From positions 1,488,001 through 1,552,000 of the forward strand of contig NZ_CP195158.1 in the NCBI RefSeq assembly GCF_051200825.1: 64,000 bases of DNA, given 5' to 3'. A model generated the notes under the pieces. The model saw only the letters and a list, made by a program, of their open reading frames with translations. It was not told where the DNA came from and did no database searches. Positions within the stretch are counted from its first letter, which is position 1. The number at the start of each line of letters is the position of its first letter. The position numbers and the translations under genes are program-made. The stretch comes from Formosa sp030427735 (lineage in GTDB: Bacteria > Bacteroidota > Bacteroidia > Flavobacteriales > Flavobacteriaceae). Positions 8,008-16,416 of the stretch are shown in pieces.

Positions 8008-9837
8008 ATGAATAATTTAGATTACGGAATTATTGGTAACTGCCGTAGTGCGGCACTCATTTCTAAAACAGGTTCTATAGATTGGTGTTGTTTGCCAGAG
8101 TTCGATTCTAGCTCGGTTTTTGCCAAAATATTAGATGAAAATATAGGTGGTAATTTCGGGTTTATAGTAGACGATACATACAATATTACACAACGATATT
8201 TAGACCGAACCGCTATTTTGGTTACTTCGTTTAGTAACGGTACCGATGCTTTTGATGTGATGGATTTTATGCCAAGATATCATAAAACCACAGGAGGCTA
8301 TCAATCACCTCCAGAAATTATTCGCTTTATAAAACACAGAACAGGGGCTCCTAAGTTTAGAGTAGATTATAGTCCAAAATTGGAGTATGCTCTGGGTGAA
8401 ACTAACACATATGTTAAGTCCGATTTTATTGTTAGTTTAACAGATAAAGAAAAGTTCGATACGCTTTTTTTATACACCGATTTAAATAAACATGCCGTAG
8501 TAAATCGCGAAGAAATAACTTTAACTCAGGATGCTTATTTTTTAATAGGCTACAACGAAAAAATATTTAAACCCGATGTACACAAGGCTTATATCGAGTT
8601 TGAACGCACTAAAGTGTATTGGTTAAATTGGATGGATGGGACCCCATCATACGAGCGCTATAACACCGAAATTTGTAGAAGTGCTATTACCTTAAAATTA
8701 TTAACGTACGATAAAACAGGAGCTGTTTTAGCTGCCGCGACCACATCGTTGCCAGAAACAATAGGCGAGGTAAGGAATTGGGATTACCGTTTTTGTTGGA
8801 TTCGGGATGCGTCTATGGTTATTAAAGTTGTATCGCACTTAGGCCATAAAAAAATAGCCAAACGTTACCTGCAATTCATTATCGATTTAATACCAGATAA
8901 AGACGAAAAGCTTCAAATTATGTATGGTATTAATAAAGAAAAAAAGTTAACAGAAGAAACTCTCGATCATTTAAGCGGTTACAAAAACTCTAGCCCTGTA
9001 CGCATTGGGAACGCAGCCTACGAACAACGCCAAAACGATATTTATGGTATTTTAATGGATGTGATTCATCAGCAACTGGTTAATTTTAGTACTGATATAG
9101 AAAATGGCGAAGAAATCTGGACCATTACAAAAGGCATTGTATGGGTGGTAAATAAACACTGGCAGGAAGCAGACAAAGGTATTTGGGAGTTTAGAACCGA
9201 AGAGCGCCATTTTACATTTTCTAAAGTATTGTGTTGGGTGGCGATAGATAAGGCAATTAAAGTGGCCGAAATTTTAGGTAAAAAATCGAAACTCGAAAAA
9301 TGGATTCCATTAGAGAAATCTATTAAAGAAGATATTTTAACCAATGCATGGAACGAAAAAGTACAGGCATTTACACAATCGTACGGCTCTAACGATTTAG
9401 ATGCTTCGGTATTGTTAATGGAGCCTTATGGATTTATTGAAGCAACAGATCCTAAGTACGTAAATACGGTTAAAGCCATAGAGCGCGAGCTGAGCAACGA
9501 TGGTTTATTGTATCGCTATAAAAATAAAGATGATTTTGGGTTGCCATCATCGTCGTTTACCATTTGCACCTTTTGGTTTATTAATAGTTTGTATAAAATA
9601 GGTGAGGAGCAAAAGGCGATTGCCCTGTTCGATAAACTATTGTCGTACAGTAACCATTTAGGCTTGTTTAGTGAGGATATCGATTTTGAAACGAAACGAT
9701 TATTAGGTAATTTTCCGCAAGCATATTCGCATCTTGCACTAATTGAAACAGCTATAAACTTATCTAAAGTGACCGATGAGGAGAAAGTAATTGAAACGAT
9801 GCGTGAAAATGTAGATGATAAGAAAAATGAAGACTAG
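8008..9837 (+). CDS. Glycoside hydrolase family 15 protein (glucoamylase/trehalase type)
   Basis: A 609-residue GH15 protein without a signal peptide. The family N-terminal domain begins with NCRSAALISKTGSIDWCCLPEFDS. The (alpha/alpha)6 catalytic domain includes WDYRFCWIRDASM near residue 258 and GIWEFR near residue 390, where a catalytic acid is expected. Bacterial GH15 proteins cleave alpha-1,4-glucans or trehalose. The divergent neighbour makes trehalose, and a cytosolic location also favours trehalase, but the substrate cannot be settled from sequence. It ends in a charged, Lys/Asp-rich tail. A strong convergent terminator follows. Confidence 0.87.
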   Translation: MNNLDYGIIGNCRSAALISKTGSIDWCCLPEFDSSSVFAKILDENIGGNFGFIVDDTYNITQRYLDRTAILVTSFSNGTDAFDVMDFMPRYHKTTGGYQSPPEIIRFIKHRTGAPKFRVDYSPKLEYALGETNTYVKSDFIVSLTDKEKFDTLFLYTDLNKHAVVNREEITLTQDAYFLIGYNEKIFKPDVHKAYIEFERTKVYWLNWMDGTPSYERYNTEICRSAITLKLLTYDKTGAVLAAATTSLPETIGEVRNWDYRFCWIRDASMVIKVVSHLGHKKIAKRYLQFIIDLIPDKDEKLQIMYGINKEKKLTEETLDHLSGYKNSSPVRIGNAAYEQRQNDIYGILMDVIHQQLVNFSTDIENGEEIWTITKGIVWVVNKHWQEADKGIWEFRTEERHFTFSKVLCWVAIDKAIKVAEILGKKSKLEKWIPLEKSIKEDILTNAWNEKVQAFTQSYGSNDLDASVLLMEPYGFIEATDPKYVNTVKAIERELSNDGLLYRYKNKDDFGLPSSSFTICTFWFINSLYKIGEEQKAIALFDKLLSYSNHLGLFSEDIDFETKRLLGNFPQAYSHLALIETAINLSKVTDEEKVIETMRENVDDKKNED

Positions 9838-9846
9838 AGAAAAAAT

Positions 9847-9880
9847 AAAAGGTCAATTCTTGTTACGGAATTGACCTTTT
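9847..9880. terminator. Bidirectional terminator
   Basis: Perfect 13-bp arms AAAAGGTCAATTC and GAATTGACCTTTT around an 8-base loop, with A- and T-rich flanks on both sides. It lies between the convergent GH15 and acyl-CoA dehydrogenase genes. Confidence 0.85.
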
Positions 9881-9910
9881 AAGGGGTTTGAATTAGTCAC
9901 ACATTATATT

Positions 9911-11718
9911 TTAAAAACAATACTTGTTTTCAGCTTTAACTTTTTCGGCAATAGCATCGCGAAGCGCAATCACGTTTGGCTGATTGGTGTATTTGGTAAA
10001 ACGTTTTAGTCCCATTAACATCATGCGTTGCTCGTCGCCTTCAGCAAACGAAATAATACCTTCTTTAGCATTTTTATTAATAATGTCTACAGCATTGTAA
10101 AGGTATAATTTCGACATGGCAATTTGCTCTTGATGTTTGTTTTCACCAAAGCGTTTGGCATTCTTTTCGGTTCTTAAAATAGCCGATTCTGCCATGTAAA
10201 TTTCAATTAAAATATTAGATGCCGCCATTAATAATTGCTGATGTTTTTCTAGATCCGGTCCAAATTTCTGAACAGCTGCACCAGCCACCATTAAAAAGAC
10301 TTTTTTAAGCTTGGCTATCATTTCTTTTTCTTCGGAAAGTAATTCGGAATAATCTGGCGTGTCGAACGACGGAATACTCATCAATTCTTCCTGAACTTTC
10401 ATGGCAGGACCAATTAAATCTACATGACCCTTCATGGCTTTTTTAATCAGCATCCCTACGGAAAGCATGCGGTTAATTTCGTTGGTGCCTTCATAAATTC
10501 TAGCAATTCTAGCATCTCGCCAAGCGGCTTCCATTGGCGTGTCTTCCGAAAAGCCCATGCCCCAAAAATCTGAATCCCTTCATCGGCACAAATCTGAACA
10601 TCTTCAGAAACGGCTACTTTTAAAATGGAACATTCAATTGCGTATTCTTCCACACCTTTCAGCTCGGCTTCTTGATGCGAATTCCCTGCTTCTTGTCGCA
10701 TAGCAATGCGGTCTTCGATATCTTTAGCAGCTCTGTACGATGCCGATTCGCCAACATAGGCATTGGTGGCCATTTCGGCTATTTTGTATTCGATAGCACC
10801 AAAATCGGAAATGCGGGTTTTAAATTGTTTGCGCTCATTGGCATACTGAACAGCTGTTGTAGTAATGCGGCGTTGCGAGTCTAAACAAGCAGCAGCCAAC
10901 TTAATCCGACCAATATTTAAGGCATTCATGGCAATTTTAAAGCCTTCGCCACGACCAGCCAACATGTTTTCTATTGGTACAACGGTGTCGTTGTAAAAAA
11001 CTTGTCGGGTAGAAGAGGCTCTAATGCCCAATTTATGTTCTTCTTCGCCTAAAGTGATACCATTTGGGTTTTCGGGATCGTATTCTACAATAAATCCAGT
11101 GATATTTTTATCGTCTTCAATTCGCGCAAAAACAATCATTAAACTGCAAAATCCTGCATTAGAAATCCACATTTTTTGTCCGTTGATAATATACGATTTA
11201 CCATCGTCGGATAATTTGGCGGTTGTTTTACCAGAATTAGCATCGCTACCAGCACCAGGTTCGGTTAAGGCATAAGCCCCAAACCATTCGCCTGTGGCTA
11301 ATTTAGGAACGTATTTTTGTTTTTGTTCTTCGGTTCCATAAAGGGTAATAGGCATAGTGCCAATTCCTGTATGGGCGCCAAAAGCCGTACTGAATGAGCC
11401 TGTGCCACTAGAAATATAGTCGCAGGTAAGCATGGTCGATACAAAGCCCATCCCTAATCCGCCATATTCCTCAGGAACCGCAACGCCTAGAAAACCGAGT
11501 TCGGCTGCTTTTTTCATTACCTCTTCTGTGAGGGCGTAATCTTTAGCTTCGAAACGTGGCTTGTTCGGAATGATTTCACGGTCGTTAAATTCCATAACCG
11601 CTTCTTTCATCATGATTTGTTCTTCAGAGAAATCCTCTGGTGTAAATATGTTTTCGCAGTCCGATTCTTTTATAATGAATTGTCCGCCTCTTAATATGTC
11701 TTTTTGTGTTGTTTCCAT
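9911..11718 (-). pseudogene. fadE: Acyl-CoA dehydrogenase, interrupted by a one-base frameshift
   Basis: Two overlapping frames together make one acyl-CoA dehydrogenase of about 602 residues, the usual length of the flavobacterial family. The upstream frame (11718 to 10456) carries the N-terminal and middle domains, including the flavin-contacting ALTEPGAGSDA and WISNAGF. It reads to IQIFGAW and then departs from the family. The other frame resumes at once with MGFSEDTP and YEGTNEINR and runs to 9911. One missing base in the run CCCC at 10560-10563 (GGGG on the coding strand) explains the break, since five would give IQIFGGMGF. It is the last gene of the marR-fadB-fadA block and does the first step of beta-oxidation. 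Whether the shift is biological or a sequencing error is open. Confidence 0.85.
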
Positions 11719-11734
11719 AGTTTTATGTTTTAGC

Positions 11735-11792
11735 TGTTAGTACTGAGTATTGAGATTTTAGAATTGAGCAATCTAAATACTTAATACTAACA
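11735..11792. repeat. Imperfect inverted repeat of the TATTGAG family
   Basis: Two 23-base arms (11735-11757 and 11770-11792) pair with three mismatches around a 12-base loop in the thiolase/acyl-CoA dehydrogenase gap. The arm contains GAGTATTGAGATT, which recurs on both sides of the four-helix-bundle gene at 13046-13393. Confidence 0.7.
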
Positions 11793-11800
11793 TCTCTGTT

Positions 11801-12991
11801 CTAGTTTAAAAATTCAAAAATCCCACAAGCGCCTTGCCCAGTACCAACACACATGGTTACGGCACCGTATTGCCCTTGCATATTTCGTTTACGCATTTCG
11901 TCGAACAGTTGCACCGATAATTTTGCTCCGGTACAGCCTAAAGGATGTCCTAAAGCGATAGCGCCTCCATTTACATTTACGATATCTGGATTTAGGTTTA
12001 ATTCGCGAATAACCGCAATAGATTGTGAGGCAAAGGCTTCGTTAAGTTCTATAAGTTTTAAATCGTCTTGCTGTAATCCAGCTTGTTTTAATGCTTTTGG
12101 CACGGCCTTTACAGGGCCAATACCCATAATCCGTGGTTCGACACCAGCAGCAGCATAATTGACTAGTCTGGCTATAGGTTGTAAGCCTAATTCTTTTACC
12201 ATGTCTTCACTCATTACCATTACAAAAGCAGCGCCATCGCTGGTTTGCGATGAGTTTCCAGCTGTTACACTGCCGCCAGTTGCAAAAACGGGACGGAGTT
12301 TTGCTAAAGCTTCAAGACTGGTATTGGCACGTGGGCCTTCGTCTTTGGTAACCGTGTACGATTTGGTGGCTTTTTTACCGTTTGCGTCAATATAAATTTC
12401 TTCAACATCAATCGGGACAATCTGATCTTGAAAACGATTTTCGGCTTGTGCCTTTAAGGCTTTCATGTGCGAATTGTAAGCAAATTCATCTTGATCTTCG
12501 CGAGAGACTTTAAACTGCTGAGCCACGGCTTCGGCGGTATTTCCCATACCCCAGTAATAATCTTCGTGCCCTGCTTTTACAATATCGTAATTCAGTTCGG
12601 GTTTAAAGCCTGTCATTGGCACGGCACTCATACTTTCAGCTCCTCCAGCGATAATACAGTTAGCCATACCGGCTTGTATTTTTGCGGTAGCCATACCAAT
12701 GGTTTCGATTCCGGAAGAACAGAAACGGTTAACGGTTACCCCCGGAACATCTACTATATCGAGTCCCATTAAGGAAATTAATCGCGCCATATTAAGGCCC
12801 TGTGAGCCTTCGGGCATGGCATTACCAACAATAACGTCGTCGATACGTTTTGGGTCTAATGTTGGCAGTTCTTTCATCATGTGTTTGATGGTTTCTGCTG
12901 CCAGTTCATCTGTGCGCTTAAATCGGAATACACCTTTTGGTGCTTTTCCAACTGCGGTTCTGTATGCTTTTACAATGTATGCTTGTTTCAT
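11801..12991 (-). CDS. fadA: Acetyl-CoA C-acyltransferase (thiolase)
   Basis: A 396-residue thiolase that cleaves 3-ketoacyl-CoA with CoA to give acetyl-CoA, the last step of beta-oxidation. The nucleophile lies in NRFCSSGIE near residue 89. The C-terminal motifs NGGAIALGHPLGCTGA and CVGTGQGACG carry the His and second Cys of the active site. The length is normal and all key residues are present. It sits between the acyl-CoA dehydrogenase and the hydratase/dehydrogenase, the usual multienzyme context. Thiolases can also run towards synthesis, but the operon points to degradation. Confidence 0.93.
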   Translation of the reverse strand: MKQAYIVKAYRTAVGKAPKGVFRFKRTDELAAETIKHMMKELPTLDPKRIDDVIVGNAMPEGSQGLNMARLISLMGLDIVDVPGVTVNRFCSSGIETIGMATAKIQAGMANCIIAGGAESMSAVPMTGFKPELNYDIVKAGHEDYYWGMGNTAEAVAQQFKVSREDQDEFAYNSHMKALKAQAENRFQDQIVPIDVEEIYIDANGKKATKSYTVTKDEGPRANTSLEALAKLRPVFATGGSVTAGNSSQTSDGAAFVMVMSEDMVKELGLQPIARLVNYAAAGVEPRIMGIGPVKAVPKALKQAGLQQDDLKLIELNEAFASQSIAVIRELNLNPDIVNVNGGAIALGHPLGCTGAKLSVQLFDEMRKRNMQGQYGAVTMCVGTGQGACGIFEFLN

Positions 12992-12997
12992 TTTAAA

Positions 12998-13043
12998 TTA
13001 GAATTGAGTATTGAGTCATTAGTATTGAGATTCTAAAATTGAG
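12998..13043. repeat. TATTGAG-type short repeats downstream of the four-helix-bundle gene
   Basis: ATTGAGTATTGAG, TAGTATTGAGATTCTAAA and ATTGAGATT follow each other in under 50 bases. The same words occur at 11735-11792 and, as the reverse complement, at 13402-13434 on the other side of the gene. Confidence 0.6.
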
Positions 13044-13045
13044 AT

Positions 13046-13393
13046 TTATAGTTTTTTTTGAAATACATAATTCATTTTTTGAATTTCAATACATAATTCA
13101 ATAATTGGTTTTACACGTATTGCTTCAATTAGATTTAGTTCTTTTAATAATATTAATTGCGTTTGAAGTTCATAACAGGAACCATTTGCAATGCTTAAAA
13201 AATGTTTAAATTCTTTACGGGAATTTCTTCCTGCTCCTTCAGCTATGTTTGAAGGTATGGAAATAGTACATCGTTTTATTTGTGAGGTTAAACCGTATTT
13301 TTCATCAGAAGGTAATGCTGTAATTAGAAGATAAACTACTTTAGTTAGCTCTAATGATTTTCGCCATATTTTTAAATCTTCTACTTTGTGCAT
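13046..13393 (-). CDS. Four-helix-bundle protein (23S rRNA intervening-sequence / IVP family)
   Basis: A 115-residue member of the four-helix-bundle family first seen in intervening sequences of 23S rRNA genes. Diagnostic segments are EDLKIWRKSLEL at the start, GLTSQIKRCTISIPSNIAEGAGR in the middle and FLSIANGSCYELQTQL. The molecular role of stand-alone members is not known. The related Avd proteins assist reverse transcriptases in diversity-generating retroelements, but no reverse transcriptase is nearby. The gene lies inside a fatty-acid oxidation operon and is bracketed by TATTGAG-type repeats, suggesting that it arrived with them as a small mobile unit. It does not break a neighbouring gene. 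Confidence 0.85.
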   Translation of the reverse strand: MHKVEDLKIWRKSLELTKVVYLLITALPSDEKYGLTSQIKRCTISIPSNIAEGAGRNSRKEFKHFLSIANGSCYELQTQLILLKELNLIEAIRVKPIIELCIEIQKMNYVFQKKL

Positions 13394-13401
13394 AATCGGC
13401 T

Positions 13402-13434
13402 AATTACTCCATACTCAAACCTCAATACTAAAAT
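13402..13434. repeat. TATTGAG-type short repeat upstream of the four-helix-bundle gene
   Basis: On the minus strand this reads TTAGTATTGAG then GTTTGAGTATGG, a diverged copy of the repeats on the far side of the gene. Together they bracket 13046-13393. Confidence 0.5.
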
Positions 13435-15843
13435 CTAATTCCTCAGCGGCTTCCCATTCTTCAACATATGCTGTATGCGTTCTAAGGTTTTCCGTTCTGT
13501 ACATAAGCTTAAAAAGGCTTCGCGTTCTAGGTCTAATAAATATTGTTCGCTTACTAGAGTGGGCTCGGATAAATCGCCACCAGCCATAACGTAAGCTAGT
13601 TTGTTGGCGATTTTTTGGTCGTGTTCGCTAATGTAGCGACTGGCTTCCATCGAGTCGGTTCCTACCAAAAACATACCTAGGGCTTGTTTGCCGAGTACTT
13701 TAATATCGTTGCGTTTAATCGGTTGTGTGTAACCCGCTTCGGCCATTAATTTGGCATGTGCTTTTGCTGTTGCAATTTGGCGGTCTTTATTTACCACTAC
13801 AATATCTTTACCTGGTTGTAGTACACCTAAATCGTAAGCTTCGTAAGCCGAGGTCGATACTTTTGCCATCCCAATGGTTAGGAAATAGTCTTGTAAAGTG
13901 TTTAATTCTACATCACCCTTTTTAAAGGTATCTTGGGCGCGTAAAGTCATTTCTTTCGAGCCGCCACCGCCAGGAATAACACCAACACCAAATTCTACTA
14001 AGCCAATATAGGTTTCGGCTGCTGCTATTACTTTATCGGCGTGCATCGATAATTCGCAACCCCCACCAAGGGTCATCCCATGCGGAGCAGAAATGGTTGG
14101 AATCGACGAATAACGCATGCGCATCATGGTGTCTTGGAAATATTTAATCGCCATATTCAGCTCGTCGTATTCTTGCTCTACGGCCATCATGAAAATCATA
14201 CCGATATTAGCACCAACCGAAAAATTAGCACCTTGGTTACCAACGACTAAACCTTGGAAATCCTTTTCCGCGAGATCGATAGCTTTGTTAATTCCTGCTA
14301 GTACATCGCCACCAATGGTATTCATCTTAGATTGAAATTCGCAATTAAGAATACCATCACCTAAATCTTCTATAACAACGCCCGAATTTTTAAATACTTC
14401 GTTGGTTTTTCTGATGTTATCTAGAATGATGAATGCATCTTGCCCTGGAACTTTCACTTGTTTTTTAGACGGAATATCGTAGTAATATGAAGCGCCATCT
14501 TTAACGGTATAAAATGATTTGCTTCCCGAAGTAAGCATGTCTGTTACCCATGTGGCTGGTTTCAGACCTTCGGCTTTCATAATTTCGATACCCGTTTCAA
14601 CACCAATGGCATCCCAAATTTGAAATGGTCCATGTTCCCAACCAAAACCGGCTTTCATCGCATCGTCTATTTTGTATAGATCGTTGGTAATTTCAGGAAT
14701 GCGGTTTGACACATAGGCAAATAAGGCTGCAAAGTTTTTTCGGTAGAAATCACCTGCTTTATCTTTTCCTGAAACTAGAACCTTAAAGCGATCGACAACT
14801 TTATCGATGGTTTTAGTGAGTTCTAAAGTTGCGAAATTGGCCGATTTTTTTTCGCGGTATTCGAGCGTATCGAGATCCAAAGATAGTATTTGACTATTAC
14901 CTTTGTCGTCTTTTTCTTTTTTATAAAAGCCTTGTTGGGTTTTACTACCTAACCATTTATTATCCATCATCTTGGCAATAAAATCGGGCAGTTTAAACAG
15001 GTCGTGGCGTTCGTCTTTTGGCACATTATCGTACAGACCATTCGCCACATGTACCAAAGTGTCTAAACCAACCACGTCGACCGTGCGGAAGGTTGCCGAT
15101 TTTGGGCGACCAATTACGGGACCAGTAAGTTTGTCGACTTCTTCAATGGTTAATTCCATATCCTTTACCGCATGGAATAAACTCATAATGCTGAAAATAC
15201 CAATACGATTTCCAATAAACGCAGGCGTGTCTTTAGCGACTACGGCTGTTTTTCCGAGGAATTGTTCTCCATAATTATTTAAGAAATCTAAAACTTCCGG
15301 ACTGGTTTGTGGTCCAGGAATGATTTCGAATAGTTTTAAGTAACGCGCCGGATTGAAAAAGTGTGTGCCACAGAAGTGCTGTTGAAAATCTTCCGAGCGC
15401 CCTTCACTCATAAACTGAATCGGGATTCCCGAAGTGTTCGAGGTAATTAAGGTACCAGGTGTGCGGTGTTTTTCCAGATTTTCGAAGACTTGCTTTTTAA
15501 TGTCTAGACGCTCCACAACCACTTCTATAATCCAATCGACATCTTTAACTTTTGCGATATCGTCTTCCAAATTCCCCGTCGTAATTCGCGATGCAAATTT
15601 TTGATGATAAATAGGAGAGGGCTTCGATTTTAAAGCTGCGGCAAGCGACTCGTTAACTATGCGGTTTCTAACAGTTTTATCGGTAAGGCTTAAACCTTTA
15701 GCTTGCTCTGTAGCATTGAGTTCTCGTGGTACAATGTCTAATAATAGTACATTTACACCAATGTTTGCAAAGTGGCAAGCAATGCCGCTTCCCATAATTC
15801 CAGAACCGATTACTGCTACTTTTTTAATTCTACGTGTGCTCAT
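13435..15843 (-). CDS. 3-hydroxyacyl-CoA dehydrogenase / enoyl-CoA hydratase fusion (FadN-like)
   Basis: An 802-residue bifunctional beta-oxidation enzyme. The dehydrogenase comes first: the Rossmann fold VIGSGIMGSGIACHFA starts at residue 10, followed by NTSGIPI, HFFNPARYL and the C-terminal dehydrogenase domain (about 200-400). The crotonase-like hydratase domain is at about 480-700, with ANFSVGANIG and a GGGCELSMHADKV oxyanion segment. This order is the reverse of E. coli FadB and matches Bacillus FadN. It is probably cotranscribed with marR (20-bp gap) and the thiolase. All main motifs are visible. Confidence 0.9.
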   Translation of the reverse strand: MSTRRIKKVAVIGSGIMGSGIACHFANIGVNVLLLDIVPRELNATEQAKGLSLTDKTVRNRIVNESLAAALKSKPSPIYHQKFASRITTGNLEDDIAKVKDVDWIIEVVVERLDIKKQVFENLEKHRTPGTLITSNTSGIPIQFMSEGRSEDFQQHFCGTHFFNPARYLKLFEIIPGPQTSPEVLDFLNNYGEQFLGKTAVVAKDTPAFIGNRIGIFSIMSLFHAVKDMELTIEEVDKLTGPVIGRPKSATFRTVDVVGLDTLVHVANGLYDNVPKDERHDLFKLPDFIAKMMDNKWLGSKTQQGFYKKEKDDKGNSQILSLDLDTLEYREKKSANFATLELTKTIDKVVDRFKVLVSGKDKAGDFYRKNFAALFAYVSNRIPEITNDLYKIDDAMKAGFGWEHGPFQIWDAIGVETGIEIMKAEGLKPATWVTDMLTSGSKSFYTVKDGASYYYDIPSKKQVKVPGQDAFIILDNIRKTNEVFKNSGVVIEDLGDGILNCEFQSKMNTIGGDVLAGINKAIDLAEKDFQGLVVGNQGANFSVGANIGMIFMMAVEQEYDELNMAIKYFQDTMMRMRYSSIPTISAPHGMTLGGGCELSMHADKVIAAAETYIGLVEFGVGVIPGGGGSKEMTLRAQDTFKKGDVELNTLQDYFLTIGMAKVSTSAYEAYDLGVLQPGKDIVVVNKDRQIATAKAHAKLMAEAGYTQPIKRNDIKVLGKQALGMFLVGTDSMEASRYISEHDQKIANKLAYVMAGGDLSEPTLVSEQYLLDLEREAFLSLCTERKTLERIQHMLKNGKPLRN

Positions 15844-15863
15844 TTTATTGAAATAGGCTTTCG

Positions 15864-16298
15864 TTAATTATATATTTTTTTGTTTGAAATTAAATCGTTT
15901 ATAACTTCTGCGACTTCGTAAAAGTGTTCGATTTTTTCTGCAGAAATATGTTTACGAACAGTGTCGTTGAAAATTAAAACCCGATCTTTCGAGTAGTCTC
16001 TTTTTTCTTTACCAAACGGTGTTAAATGTATTAAAACACCTCTTCCGTCTTCGGGGTTTGGTTTGCGTTCTATTAAGCCTTGTTTTTCCATGTTTTTAAT
16101 GATTCTGGAAAGGCTAGTAGCTTCCATGCCCATTTTGGGGCCTAAGGAAGTCGATGGTGTTCCTTTTTCCGGATCGATGCTTAATAAGGCGAAGCCAGTG
16201 GCCATGGTGCTATCGAATTTTGCACCTTGTTCGTTATACATTTTGGTTACTGCTAACCATGTGGTTCGCAAGACATAATCTATAGTTTTATCTTTCAT
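15864..16298 (-). CDS. MarR-family transcriptional regulator
   Basis: A 144-residue winged-HTH protein of the MarR family, with the DNA-binding region around LGPKMGMEATSLSRIIKNMEKQGLIERKPNPEDGRG (residues about 55-90) and the wing DGRGVLIHLTPFGK. It heads the fatty-acid oxidation operon. A perfect 18-bp palindrome lies directly upstream over its own promoter, so it most likely represses this operon and is released by an acyl-CoA or fatty acid, as FadR/FabT-type regulators are. The ligand is a guess. Confidence 0.88.
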   Translation of the reverse strand: MKDKTIDYVLRTTWLAVTKMYNEQGAKFDSTMATGFALLSIDPEKGTPSTSLGPKMGMEATSLSRIIKNMEKQGLIERKPNPEDGRGVLIHLTPFGKEKRDYSKDRVLIFNDTVRKHISAEKIEHFYEVAEVINDLISNKKIYN

Positions 16299-16317
16299 TC
16301 AAACGTTTTAGTAATTC

Positions 16318-16351
16318 CAAATATACTAAAAAATATTATGCATGCATAATA
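16318..16351 (-). promoter_or_regulatory. Promoter and MarR operator of the fatty-acid oxidation operon
   Basis: On the minus strand a perfect TATATTTG (-7 box, TAnnTTTG) occupies 16325-16318. The 18-bp perfect palindrome TATTATGCATGCATAATA occupies 16334-16351, just where the spacer and -33 element should be. A dimeric MarR protein bound there would block polymerase. Confidence 0.75.
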
Positions 16352-16386
16352 AAAACGTGTGAAATTTTTAAATAAAAAGCATAGAA

Positions 16387-16410
16387 AAACGCCTTAAAAG
16401 AAAGGCGTTT
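16387..16410 (-). terminator. Terminator of the acyl-CoA ligase gene
   Basis: The arms AAACGCCTT and AAGGCGTTT surround a 6-base loop. On the minus strand the hairpin runs into TTTTTCTAT, a standard intrinsic terminator 7 bp after the stop codon of the ligase gene. Confidence 0.8.
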
Positions 16411-16416
16411 AAAAGA

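Noticed and set aside
13046..13393. Diversity-generating retroelement accessory gene (Avd)
   Set aside because: The fold is related, but no reverse transcriptase, template repeat or variable repeat is nearby.
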